DNA of 64,000 nucleotides from SHZI01 sp963698405. Its GTDB lineage: Bacteria; Pseudomonadota; Gammaproteobacteria; Steroidobacterales; GCA-2729495. The notes beneath the pieces are model-generated. The model made no database searches, was not told where the DNA came from, and worked only from the letters and a program-made list of their open reading frames with translations. The position numbers were made by a program, and so were the translations under genes. The stretch is from positions 62,001 to 126,000 of the forward strand of contig CAVOQT010000008.1 of NCBI GenBank assembly GCA_963698405.1, in the 5' to 3' direction. Positions 55,237 through 63,238 of the stretch are shown piece by piece. Numbering within the stretch: position 1 is the stretch's first letter; every line of letters begins with the position of its first letter.

Positions 55237-56235
55237 ATGGACAGCAACTGGATGAACAAGCCGCACACCCGGCGTGAAGCGCTGGGCTCGATGCTGATGG
55301 CCGGCAGCATGGCCGGAGGCGGGCTGCTGCTGAGTGGCTGCGCGGGGTCGACCAGTCTGCAGAAAGCGAGTCCGGATCGCGTGCCGGTGGATCTGAAAGA
55401 TCCGGCGCAGAGCCTGCGCACGTTCATCAAGTTGACCGGGGATCTGGATCCGGTGAAGGAAACTCCAGGCTGGTTTGGCGGGACGATCTTCGGCGACACG
55501 CGCCGCGACCGGCCGCTGATGCCGCTGATCGGTGTGGAGGGCTTTGGCGTGCTGCGTACCGAGGCACAGCCAGATGGCTCATTCCGGATGTTCAACCGCG
55601 AGTGCGCCTTCTACAAGGATCTGAAGACCGGCGAGTTCATCGACCAGTGGACCAATCCGTACACGAAGGAAGTCTGCGACGTGAAGCCGATTCACAACAT
55701 GACGGTGAATGCGCATCTGATCGTCGACAAAAAGGTGGGTACCGCGATTGAAATGGACTTCGACGGCAAGCTGATGGCGGTCCCGCTGCGGCTCGGCTGG
55801 GAGACCTTCGGCGACAAGCTGTTCTCGACGTTTGAGGTGCACACGGGATTCCCGAGTGAGCTGACACCCGAGAAGTGGCCGCGCGAGTCCGCCGGCAAGT
55901 TTCTGCGTATCGCCGAAATCTTTCAGCGCTTCGTCAGTCTTGCCGAGGTGGAGAATCCGGCCACCACGAGTGCCGATTACTCCGGTACCTGGACGCGTAT
56001 CGGTCCGTGGTTGCCGTGGATGCGGCAGGGGCAGGCCGATGGCTCACTGCTGTTTCGCACCTTCATGACCAAGCTGTCCGGCATCGACCAGCTGCCGGCC
56101 GGCCTGCGCAAGATCACCGAGGAGCGCCTGCCGGAATATTTTCAGGCGCCGCCGGCCAGCAGCTGGGGCAGCAAGAATGACTCGAGTTTCAGCGTGTACG
56201 CGCGAGAGAACGAGCCGCTGCCAGCGAAGAAGTAG
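55237..56235 (+). CDS. DUF1838 family Tat-exported lipoprotein
   Basis: A 332-residue protein with a twin-Arg signal (TRREALGSMLMAG) ending in a lipobox LLSGC (Cys37), so it is exported folded and lipid-anchored. The mature domain carries DUF1838 segments (MFNRECAFYKDLKTGEFIDQW, VKPIHNMTVNAHL). Homologues are found near sterol, terpene or aromatic catabolic genes, with no proven reaction. AGGAG upstream supports the ATG. The stop TAG lies at the edge of a REP element. Confidence 0.8.
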   Translation: MDSNWMNKPHTRREALGSMLMAGSMAGGGLLLSGCAGSTSLQKASPDRVPVDLKDPAQSLRTFIKLTGDLDPVKETPGWFGGTIFGDTRRDRPLMPLIGVEGFGVLRTEAQPDGSFRMFNRECAFYKDLKTGEFIDQWTNPYTKEVCDVKPIHNMTVNAHLIVDKKVGTAIEMDFDGKLMAVPLRLGWETFGDKLFSTFEVHTGFPSELTPEKWPRESAGKFLRIAEIFQRFVSLAEVENPATTSADYSGTWTRIGPWLPWMRQGQADGSLLFRTFMTKLSGIDQLPAGLRKITEERLPEYFQAPPASSWGSKNDSSFSVYARENEPLPAKK

Positions 56236-56291
56236 GAGTCGCGCCTGAAGGCGCTCCTGCGGGGAGGGTGGGAGCGGCTTCAGCCGCGATA
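56236..56291. repeat. REP pair (both subtypes)
   Basis: GTCGCGCCTGAAGGCGCTCC (56238-56257) and GGAGCGGCTTCAGCCGCGAT (56271-56290) are two REP palindromes, one in each orientation, forming a BIME-like unit right behind the DUF1838 stop. Confidence 0.8.
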
Positions 56292-56359
56292 GACCGGCGC
56301 GGCGATGCCGATACTCCCGCATCGCGCTGCCTCGCTGATGGCAGTGGCAACAGTGATCG

Positions 56360-56761
56360 TCAAACGACGGCTGCTGCCAGCGATACGCCCGTTTCAGGAA
56401 ACGCTTTCAGAACCTTCTGGTCTGCAGTGACCAGTTTTGTGCCCAGTGTCTTTGCGAGAGCAACAAACTCGCAATCGTATGCGGAGCAGGGGCTCTGGCT
56501 CACCAGCCGGAGTACTTCATAAGACGGTACGTCAAATTCGCGATCAGCAAGCAGGGTTTCCGCTGCAGTCTGTATACGGTAGGCCTGTTCGAGCGTGATG
56601 GCTTTTTGCCGCATATACATGGCGAGCACGTTGCGCATTTCACTGCGCCAGAGTCCTGGCGCTACCCACTCCGGGTCGATGCCCAGCAGTTGTTCGGCAT
56701 GCCGCGTCAGTTCGCTGGGCAGGTAGAGATAAACCAGCACATTGCTGTCAACGACGATCAC
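56360..56761 (-). CDS. PIN-domain ribonuclease toxin (VapC/FitB type)
   Basis: A 133-residue PIN domain with the acidic active site visible: Asp5 (VVDSNVLVYLY), Glu41, Asp96 (SAYDCEFVALA) and Asp114 (VTADQKVL). VapC toxins cleave tRNA or rRNA using Mg2+/Mn2+. It overlaps the antitoxin gene by 4 bases (56758-56761), the normal arrangement with antitoxin first. Active-site residues are complete, so it may be functional. Confidence 0.92.
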   Translation of the reverse strand: MIVVDSNVLVYLYLPSELTRHAEQLLGIDPEWVAPGLWRSEMRNVLAMYMRQKAITLEQAYRIQTAAETLLADREFDVPSYEVLRLVSQSPCSAYDCEFVALAKTLGTKLVTADQKVLKAFPETGVSLAAAVV

Positions 56762-57003
56762 GGCCGCCCTTGTGTAATCGCCTTTCTGATGTCGGCGGCC
56801 CTGAACTTCCTTCCCTTGAGTTCATCGCGGATCTGGCGCGCCTGCGCGAGATGCGCTGCGTTGCTGATTCTTGCCGGCAGCAGTACCCGCTCCAGGCAGG
56901 CGATGACCTCGCTGTTGAGGCTGCGATGGTGTGCTTCTGCAGCGCTCTTCAGGCTGGCATAGATATCGTCAGGAATGTTTTTCAGGGTTATGGTCATGGT
57001 CAT
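56758..57003 (-). CDS. FitA/VapB-like antitoxin (ribbon-helix-helix)
   Basis: An 81-residue protein beginning MTMTITLKNIPDDIYASLKSAAEAHHRSLNSEVIACLE, a ribbon-helix-helix of the FitA/Arc type, with a C-terminal extension that binds the toxin (AADIRKAI). It heads a two-gene operon with the PIN toxin. A palindrome upstream (57021-57044) is a probable autoregulatory site. Confidence 0.88.
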   Translation of the reverse strand: MTMTITLKNIPDDIYASLKSAAEAHHRSLNSEVIACLERVLLPARISNAAHLAQARQIRDELKGRKFRAADIRKAITQGRP

Positions 57004-57020
57004 TGCCCCAATCCTTGTGG

Positions 57021-57044
57021 AACCATAATGGAACCAGTATGGTT
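57021..57044. promoter_or_regulatory. autoregulatory palindrome upstream of the antitoxin
   Basis: AACCAT-12-ATGGTT (57021-57026 and 57039-57044) with an internal direct repeat GGAACCA. It sits 18 bases before the antitoxin ATG on the complementary strand. RHH antitoxins usually bind such repeats. Confidence 0.5.
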
Positions 57045-57120
57045 TCTACGGGATAAATCCGTCAAGGCATGAACCGGTATTTGCTCACGGGTTCTGTGTG
57101 AGCGATGGGTTTGTCGGGGA

Positions 57121-57143
57121 TCGCGGCTGAAGCCGCTCCTACG
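57121..57143. repeat. REP palindrome, GCGGCTTCAGCCGC subtype
   Basis: TCGCGGCTGAAGCCGCTCCTACG just upstream of lgt, reverse orientation relative to the copies at 17.9 and 56.3 kb. The lgt ATG is only 15 bases after it. Confidence 0.75.
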
Positions 57144-57157
57144 CTAAACTGCCCCCC

Positions 57158-57982
57158 ATGCTCAGCTACCCGCACTTTGATCCGGTCGCGTTCTGGATTC
57201 CCCTCGAATTTACCCTGCCCTGGGGCACGCACTTCGGTCCGCTGGCCGTGCGCTGGTATGGCATTACCTATCTGGTCGGTTTTGTAGGCGCGTGGATACT
57301 GGCGCGCCGTCGGGCGCTGCGCTCGGATTCACCGGTCACGCCCCTGCAGGTCGATGACCTGATCTTCTATGCGGCCTGCGGCGTGATCCTCGGCGGCAGG
57401 ATCGGCTACATGCTGTTCTATGGTTTTGACCAGATTCTCGATAATCCGCTCAACCTGCTGCGGATCTGGGAGGGCGGCATGTCCTTCCACGGCGGCTTCA
57501 TCGGTGTGCTGGTCGCCATGTGGTTGTATGCGCGCAAGCTGGATAGTCGTTTCTTCAGGCTCACGGATTTCATCGCGCCGCTGGTGCCGATCGGGCTCGG
57601 CGCCGGCCGCATCGGCAACTTCATCAACGGTGAGCTCTGGGGTGCCCAGACGACGATGCCTTGGGGGTTGTTGGTGGATGGCCAGGTGCGGCATGCCTCG
57701 CAGCTCTACCAGGCGGCGCTGGAAGGTCTGGCGCTGTTCCTGATCCTGTGGATCTATTCCGCGCGGCCCCGACCGGTGATGTCGGTGTCGGCACTGTTTC
57801 TGCTCGGCTACGGCCTGTTCCGTTTTGCCGTCGAATTCATCCGTCTGCCCGATGCGCACCTCGGCTATCTGGCTTTCGGCTGGCTGACCATGGGGCAGCT
57901 GCTCTCGCTGCCGATGGTGGTGGCCGGGCTGGTCATGTTGATGCTGGCCCTGCGCGGACCGGCCACCACAGCGCGCAGCTGA
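57158..57982 (+). CDS. lgt: prolipoprotein diacylglyceryl transferase
   Basis: A 274-residue inner-membrane enzyme with seven helices. The signature GRIGNFINGELWG is present in the GAGRIGNFINGELWGAQT segment, as is the His-containing motif of the family (SFHGGFIGV). Lgt transfers diacylglycerol from phosphatidylglycerol to the lipobox Cys of prolipoproteins such as the M48 and DUF1838 lipoproteins in this window. It is followed by thyA. Confidence 0.95.
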   Translation: MLSYPHFDPVAFWIPLEFTLPWGTHFGPLAVRWYGITYLVGFVGAWILARRRALRSDSPVTPLQVDDLIFYAACGVILGGRIGYMLFYGFDQILDNPLNLLRIWEGGMSFHGGFIGVLVAMWLYARKLDSRFFRLTDFIAPLVPIGLGAGRIGNFINGELWGAQTTMPWGLLVDGQVRHASQLYQAALEGLALFLILWIYSARPRPVMSVSALFLLGYGLFRFAVEFIRLPDAHLGYLAFGWLTMGQLLSLPMVVAGLVMLMLALRGPATTARS

Positions 57983-58016
57983 ACCCGGGAGCCCGACCCT
58001 GCAACAGTATCTGGAC

Positions 58017-58793
58017 ATGATGCGCCATGTGCGCCAGAACGGTGTACGCAAAGACGACCGCACCGGTACCGGTACCTTGTCGGTATTCGGGCACCAGATG
58101 CGTTTCGATCTGGCGGCCGGTTTTCCGATGGTGACTACCAAGAAGCTGCATCTGCGCTCGATCATTCACGAGCTGCTGTGGTTTCTGCAGGGCGATACCA
58201 ATGTCGCGTATCTGCGCGAGAACGGTGTGGGGATCTGGGACGAGTGGGCTGACGAGCAGGGCAACCTCGGGCCGGTATATGGCGCGCAGTGGCGCTCGTG
58301 GCCCGCGCCCGACGGCCGCCATATCGATCAGATCAGTGAGGTGCTCGAGCAGTTGCGCAGCAATCCGGATTCGCGGCGGCTGATCGTCAGCGCCTGGAAT
58401 GTTGCCGAGTTGCCGAAGATGGCGCTGGCGCCCTGTCATGCGCTGTTCCAGTTCTGGGTGGCCGAGGGTCGCTTGTCCTGTCAGCTCTATCAGCGCAGTG
58501 CGGATATCTTTCTCGGTGTGCCTTTCAATATCGCCTCATACGCGCTGCTGACCTGTCTGGTCGCTGAACAGGCTGGCCTGCAGCCCGGTGAGTTCATCTG
58601 GACCGGTGGCGACTGCCACCTCTACCTCAATCATCTGGAGCAGGCCGACGAACAGCTGCGTCGCACGCCATTGCCGCTGCCGCATCTGGTGCTGAAGCGC
58701 AAAGCCGACACGCTGTTTGATTATCGCTATGCGGATATAGAGATCGTCGACTACAGCTTCCATCCGCATATCAAGGCGCCAGTCGCAATTTGA
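58017..58793 (+). CDS. thyA: thymidylate synthase
   Basis: From ATG 58017 it has 258 residues; adding upstream codons from CTG 57999 (GGGAG 8 bases before) gives LQQYLDMMRHV, matching the usual ThyA N-terminus and 264 residues, so a non-ATG start is likely. The catalytic Cys140 lies in MALAPCHALFQF, and the folate and dUMP Arg sites and YQRSADIFLGVPFNI are present. It makes dTMP from dUMP with methylene-tetrahydrofolate. No folA follows directly. Confidence 0.95.
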   Translation: MMRHVRQNGVRKDDRTGTGTLSVFGHQMRFDLAAGFPMVTTKKLHLRSIIHELLWFLQGDTNVAYLRENGVGIWDEWADEQGNLGPVYGAQWRSWPAPDGRHIDQISEVLEQLRSNPDSRRLIVSAWNVAELPKMALAPCHALFQFWVAEGRLSCQLYQRSADIFLGVPFNIASYALLTCLVAEQAGLQPGEFIWTGGDCHLYLNHLEQADEQLRRTPLPLPHLVLKRKADTLFDYRYADIEIVDYSFHPHIKAPVAI

Positions 58794-58811
58794 GTAGCCG
58801 CTGCCGCGCAG

Positions 58812-59627
58812 TTATCCAGCGCTACGCGCCACGCTGACGATCTTCGCCGGACCATCCAGACGTACAGCGGTGAGCTTGCGGCCCCACACGCAGCCGGTAT
58901 CGATGCCGAGCAGCTTGTCCCGCTGCAGGAGGCCGAGGGCGGCCCAGTGACCGAACACGATGCGCACCATGGCGGTCTGCCGGTCCGGCAGATCGAACCA
59001 CGGACTGAGTCCGGCGGCTTGTGTGCCGGGCGTGCCGTTCTCGACCAGATCGAGGCTGCCGTCGGCATGGCAGTAGCGGATACGGGTCAGGCAGTTGGTG
59101 ATGAAACGCAGGCGATCCTGACCGCTGAGATTTACTGACCAGCGTCGCGGTTCATCGCCGTACATGCCGCTGATGAAAGCCGCACAGTCGGGTCCGCGTA
59201 AAACCTGTTCGACTTCACGAGCCAGCTTGATGGTGAGCAGCGGATCCCATTGCGGTGCTACGCCGGCATGTACCAGCAGGGTGTTCAGTTCCGGCCGGTA
59301 GATGGCCATCGGTCGATGGCGCAGCCAGTTCACCAGCTCTTCGCCATCGGGCGCGCGCAGGACTTCGGCGAGCTCCTGGTGTCTGGCGCGTGCCCGGTTG
59401 CCAGAGGCCAGTGCGATCAGATGCAGGTCGTGGTTGCCGAGCACCACGCTTGCCTGGCTGCCGAGCGAACGGACCAGGCGCAGGGTTTGCAGGGACTTCG
59501 GGCCGCGATTGACCAGATCGCCGACGAACAGCAGTTCGTCGTGCAGAGGGTCGAAGCGCAGTGTATCGATCAGCTGTTCGAGTTCGTCACAGCATCCCTG
59601 TACATCGCCGACTGCGTAGATCGCCAT
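58812..59627 (-). CDS. apaH: symmetrical bis(5'-nucleosyl)-tetraphosphatase
   Basis: A 271-residue calcineurin-like phosphoesterase with GDVQGC, VGDLVNRGP, LGNHDLH and the late IVFGHWAALG motif carrying the metal ligands. It hydrolyses Ap4A and related alarmones and can remove Np4 RNA caps. It is the last gene of the surA-pdxA-rsmA-apaG-apaH group, 18 bases after apaG, in the standard order. Confidence 0.95.
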   Translation of the reverse strand: MAIYAVGDVQGCCDELEQLIDTLRFDPLHDELLFVGDLVNRGPKSLQTLRLVRSLGSQASVVLGNHDLHLIALASGNRARARHQELAEVLRAPDGEELVNWLRHRPMAIYRPELNTLLVHAGVAPQWDPLLTIKLAREVEQVLRGPDCAAFISGMYGDEPRRWSVNLSGQDRLRFITNCLTRIRYCHADGSLDLVENGTPGTQAAGLSPWFDLPDRQTAMVRIVFGHWAALGLLQRDKLLGIDTGCVWGRKLTAVRLDGPAKIVSVARSAG

Positions 59628-59645
59628 GGGCGGTGAGTCGGAGCG

Positions 59646-60032
59646 TCAGTGCAGGACGCCGGGCACCGCGAGCCGGAAACAGGGTATGTCGGCTCGAAAT
59701 TGTGCACCGTCATCACTGCGCATGCCGTAGCTGCCTTCCATGGTGCCGACCGGGGTTTCGATTACCGCGCCGCTGGAGTAGCGGTGCCGCTGTCCGGGCA
59801 GGATGATGGGCTGTTCGCCGACCACACCGTCGCCGCGTACCTGCTGCACCTTGCCGTTGGCGTCGGTGATGATCCAGTGGCGATCCAGCAGCCGGGCCGG
59901 CACTGCGCCGGTATTCTGGATGGTGATCGTGTAGGCAAACACATAGCGCTCGCTCTCAGGTTCGGACTGATCGGCGAGATAGTGGGTTTCCACGGTGATT
60001 TTCAGGCTGGTGCTGCTGGTGTTTGTGATCAT
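59646..60032 (-). CDS. apaG: Co2+/Mg2+ efflux-associated protein ApaG
   Basis: A 128-residue ApaG from ATG 60032, chosen because it overlaps the rsmA stop (ATGA). The fold is a fibronectin-like beta sandwich with YVFAYTITIQNTG and EGSYGMRSDDGAQF. Its role is linked to Ap4A metabolism and stress; the molecular function is not settled. Confidence 0.93.
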   Translation of the reverse strand: MITNTSSTSLKITVETHYLADQSEPESERYVFAYTITIQNTGAVPARLLDRHWIITDANGKVQQVRGDGVVGEQPIILPGQRHRYSSGAVIETPVGTMEGSYGMRSDDGAQFRADIPCFRLAVPGVLH

Positions 60033-60862
60033 GATCGCGGCCATTCTGGGAGAGTCGTCTGCTGCTTGGCAAGCGCTGGCTGGCGTGCGGCGAGAAATCC
60101 GGCCAGTTGCAGCCAGCCAGCCGGGGCGATTTGTTCGGGACGCAGGCCGGGGTCGAGCCCTGCCTCGCTGATTTCCGCTGCTGTCATCAGGCCCTTCAGG
60201 CCATTGCTGAGTCGTTTGCGGCGCATGCCGAAGGCAGCGGCGACCAGTCGGTCAGCGATCGTCAGCGTCTCACTGTCAGCCAGTGCTACCGGATGCGGTA
60301 CCAGCCGCAGGAACACCGAATCCACTTGTGGTGGCGGGCTGAAACTGCCCGGGCTGATGCCGAATAGCTGTTCGATGCGGCAGCGCAGGGCGAGTGCCAC
60401 GGTCAGCCGGCCATAGGTCTTGTTGCCGGGTTCTGCGGCGATGCGTTCGCCGACTTCCTTCTGCAGCATCACATGCAGATCCCGCCAGCTTGCGCCGTAC
60501 TGCAGGAAGTGGAACAGCAACGGTGTCGAGATGTTGTAGGGCAGATTGCCGACCAGGCGCAGTTGCTCGCCGGGTGCGGCCAGACTGCTGAAGTCAAAGC
60601 GCAGGGCGTCCGCGCAGTGCACGGTGCAGCGTTCCGTCTTTACACGGCCGGGCAGCTCACGCGCCAGATCGCGATCGACTTCTATTGCATCGAGGCGTAC
60701 TCCGCGAGCCAGCAGCGGCAGCGTGAGCGCGCCCTGACCGGGGCCGATCTCGACGAAGTGGTCGGTCGGTGCCGGCGCGATATTGGCGACGATCTTGCGG
60801 ATGATGTTGCCGTCGTTCAGGAAGTGCTGCCCAAAGCGTTTGCGTGGCCGCACTTGTGTCAT
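60029..60862 (-). CDS. rsmA: 16S rRNA dimethyladenosine transferase RsmA (KsgA)
   Basis: A 277-residue methyltransferase: FGQHFLND at the start, VEIGPGQGALT (SAM), NLPYNISTPLLF (catalytic NLPY) and FSPPPQVDSVFLRL. It dimethylates A1518 and A1519 of 16S rRNA late in 30S assembly. Overlaps pdxA (ATGA at 60859) and apaG (60029-60032), the usual tight order. Confidence 0.97.
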   Translation of the reverse strand: MTQVRPRKRFGQHFLNDGNIIRKIVANIAPAPTDHFVEIGPGQGALTLPLLARGVRLDAIEVDRDLARELPGRVKTERCTVHCADALRFDFSSLAAPGEQLRLVGNLPYNISTPLLFHFLQYGASWRDLHVMLQKEVGERIAAEPGNKTYGRLTVALALRCRIEQLFGISPGSFSPPPQVDSVFLRLVPHPVALADSETLTIADRLVAAAFGMRRKRLSNGLKGLMTAAEISEAGLDPGLRPEQIAPAGWLQLAGFLAARQPALAKQQTTLPEWPRS

Positions 60863-61857
60863 GGCTGCTGACGAGCCGCCATCTCGATGGCGAGCTTGAC
60901 CGCCGTGCGCAGACTGCCGCTATCGGCGCGTCCGGTGCCAGCCAGTTCAAAAGCCGTACCGTGATCTACCGAGGTGCGGATGATCGGCAGACCGAGCGTG
61001 ACATTCACCGCCCGGCCAAAGCCATGATGCTTGAGTACCGGCAAACCCTGATCGTGATACATGGCCAGTACCGCATCCACGCCGGACAGGTTGCGGTCCA
61101 CAAAGGCGGTGTCGGCCGGTACCGGACCGCTGATGGCCAGGCCCTCTTTACGCAGCGTCGTCAGTGCGGGTGAGATTTCCTGCAGCTCCTCGTTGCCGAG
61201 ATGCCCGGATTCACCGGCATGCGGATTCAGGCCCAGCACGACGATGCGCGGTTGCCGGATGCCAAACAGCTTGCGCAGACCGCTGTCGAGCACGCGGCCG
61301 GTGGTTTCCACCAGCGCCCGGGTGATCGCTGCAGGTACCGCATGCAGTGGCAGGTGCGTGGTGACGAGCGCTACGCGCAACTCACCGGCGACCAGCAGCA
61401 TGACCGGTTTTGCCGTGGAGGTGAGTTCGGCCAGAAATTCCGTATGCCCGGTAAACGGGATGCCGGCCTCGTTGATCACCGCCTTGTTTACCGGTGCCGT
61501 TACCATCGCGCCGAACTGTCTGAGTCGGCAGCCGGCGCTGGCGCGCTTGAGCAGTTCCAGTACCCACGGGCTGTTGCGCGGATCCGGATGGCCGGGCGCG
61601 GAGGGTGCGCGCAGCGGCAGATCGGCAACCAGCAGACGACCGGGGCGGGCGGCCGTCGGCGCAGTACCGTTGCCGGTCCAGGGCACGATCTCGATCTGCT
61701 GACCCAGTGTGGCAGCACGTGCAGCCAGCAGCTTCACGTCGCCGAACACCACCAGTTCAGCGGGCCATGCCTGGCTGGCCAGGCTCAGTGTCAGTTCCGG
61801 GCCGATGCCGGCTGGTTCCCCGCAGGTGATGGCGATACGTGGCAGCGCTGTACTCAT
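60859..61857 (-). CDS. pdxA: 4-hydroxythreonine-4-phosphate dehydrogenase
   Basis: A 332-residue NAD-dependent enzyme of vitamin B6 (pyridoxal phosphate) synthesis. It opens RIAITCGEPAGIGPEL, and has FTGHTEFLAEL and the metal-site sequence MYHDQGLPVLKHHGFG plus the late SVDHGTAFELAGTG. It starts 6 bases after surA. Substrate-binding residues appear intact. Confidence 0.96.
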   Translation of the reverse strand: MSTALPRIAITCGEPAGIGPELTLSLASQAWPAELVVFGDVKLLAARAATLGQQIEIVPWTGNGTAPTAARPGRLLVADLPLRAPSAPGHPDPRNSPWVLELLKRASAGCRLRQFGAMVTAPVNKAVINEAGIPFTGHTEFLAELTSTAKPVMLLVAGELRVALVTTHLPLHAVPAAITRALVETTGRVLDSGLRKLFGIRQPRIVVLGLNPHAGESGHLGNEELQEISPALTTLRKEGLAISGPVPADTAFVDRNLSGVDAVLAMYHDQGLPVLKHHGFGRAVNVTLGLPIIRTSVDHGTAFELAGTGRADSGSLRTAVKLAIEMAARQQP

Positions 61858-61863
61858 CGCGGG

Positions 61864-63225
61864 CTAGATGCGAATTTCGACAAAAGCCTCATCGCGCAGG
61901 CGCCGCGTCCAGATCTCTGCCTCGTCGCCGAGCTTGCTGTTGCGGATGGCGAGTACGGCCTGCTGGCGCTGCTTGTCGACGGTAGCGTCATAAACCCTGC
62001 GCTCCAGGACCTGCAGGATGTGCCAGCCGAACTGTGTCTTGAACGGCTCGCTGATCTCGTCGATCTGCAGGGCGCTCATGGTCTTTTCAAATTCCGGCAC
62101 GAAATTGCCCGGGGCAGTCCAGCCCAGATCGCCGCCTTCGATGGCTGATTGCGGATCTTCGGACACGACCTTGGCGACTGCGGAAAAGTCTTCACCACCG
62201 ATGATGCGTCGACGGATATCGGTGAGCTTCTGCCGGACCGAATCATCATCCATGACCTCATTGGTGGTCATCAGGATGTGCCGCGCATGGGTCTGATCTT
62301 CCATGACCGGTTCGCCGCCGCGGCGGTCGTCGAGGCGGATCAGGTGAAACCCGCTGGCATTGCGGATCGGTTCGGAAACCCCGCCCTTGGCCAGCCCCGG
62401 GGCGATGTCGGCAAAGAGGCTTGGCAGTTCGCTGCCCTTGAGCCAGCCGAGGCTGCCGCCCTCCAAAGCCTGCTGGCCACTGGAGTAGGTCAGTGCCAGC
62501 TTGGCGAAATTCTCACCGGCCAGGATGCGCGTATGCAGTTCGTCAGTGAGCTTGCTTGCGGTCTCGATTTCGGCAGGCTGCGCACTGGCCGAAATGGGGA
62601 TGAGTATGTGCGAGAGCAGAAAATCCTCGCGTAAATTTGCCTTGCCTGCCTGCCGGGCCAGATAGGCGTCGACTTCGCGAGGCGATACGGCGATGCGTTG
62701 CAGGACGTCACGCTGTCGCAGTTGGTCGATGGTGATCTGCTGCCGCAGTTCGCGGCGATAGGCGCTGTAATCCACACCTTCGCGCGCCAGCAGGGCGGGC
62801 AGCTCGCTGAGTGAGGTGTTGTTGCGTTCGGCGATGGTGGCCAGTGCCTGATTGAGCGTTTCGTCCGAAACCTTGATGCCCACATTTTCGGCACGCTGCA
62901 GCTGGAGTTGCTGGATGATCAGCCGGTCGAGTACCTGGCGGATGAGTATGTCGGTCGGGGGCAGTTGCGTGTTCTGTGCTTTCAGGCGCTCGGTGATGCG
63001 TCGGGTTTCCAGCTGCAACTCGCTCTTGAGCACCACGCCGTCATTCACGATTGCGGCAATGCCGTCGAGCAGTTCACCGCTGCTGCTGAGTTCACGGCTC
63101 TGTGCGAGCGCTGTGGACATCGGCATCAGGGCGAGCGCAAGGCTGGCCAGCAGAGCCCGCAGACGGTACGGATGCGAGGTACAGAACCCGGCGGGTGCCG
63201 GGCGGGGCTGCGGTTGCTGGAACAT
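61864..63225 (-). CDS. surA: periplasmic chaperone/peptidyl-prolyl isomerase SurA
   Basis: A 453-residue protein from ATG 63225. The signal peptide ends near STALAQ. The N-domain (LDGIAAIVNDGVVLKSELQLE) and two parvulin domains (about residues 195-300 and 305-405) with GGSLGWLKGSELP and GGDLGWTAPGNFVPEFE are all present, then the C-terminal helix. SurA escorts outer-membrane proteins, LptD first among them. Its start lies 13 bases after lptD, keeping the classic pair. Confidence 0.96.
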   Translation of the reverse strand: MFQQPQPRPAPAGFCTSHPYRLRALLASLALALMPMSTALAQSRELSSSGELLDGIAAIVNDGVVLKSELQLETRRITERLKAQNTQLPPTDILIRQVLDRLIIQQLQLQRAENVGIKVSDETLNQALATIAERNNTSLSELPALLAREGVDYSAYRRELRQQITIDQLRQRDVLQRIAVSPREVDAYLARQAGKANLREDFLLSHILIPISASAQPAEIETASKLTDELHTRILAGENFAKLALTYSSGQQALEGGSLGWLKGSELPSLFADIAPGLAKGGVSEPIRNASGFHLIRLDDRRGGEPVMEDQTHARHILMTTNEVMDDDSVRQKLTDIRRRIIGGEDFSAVAKVVSEDPQSAIEGGDLGWTAPGNFVPEFEKTMSALQIDEISEPFKTQFGWHILQVLERRVYDATVDKQRQQAVLAIRNSKLGDEAEIWTRRLRDEAFVEIRI

Positions 63226-63238
63226 GTAAACGCCGGCT

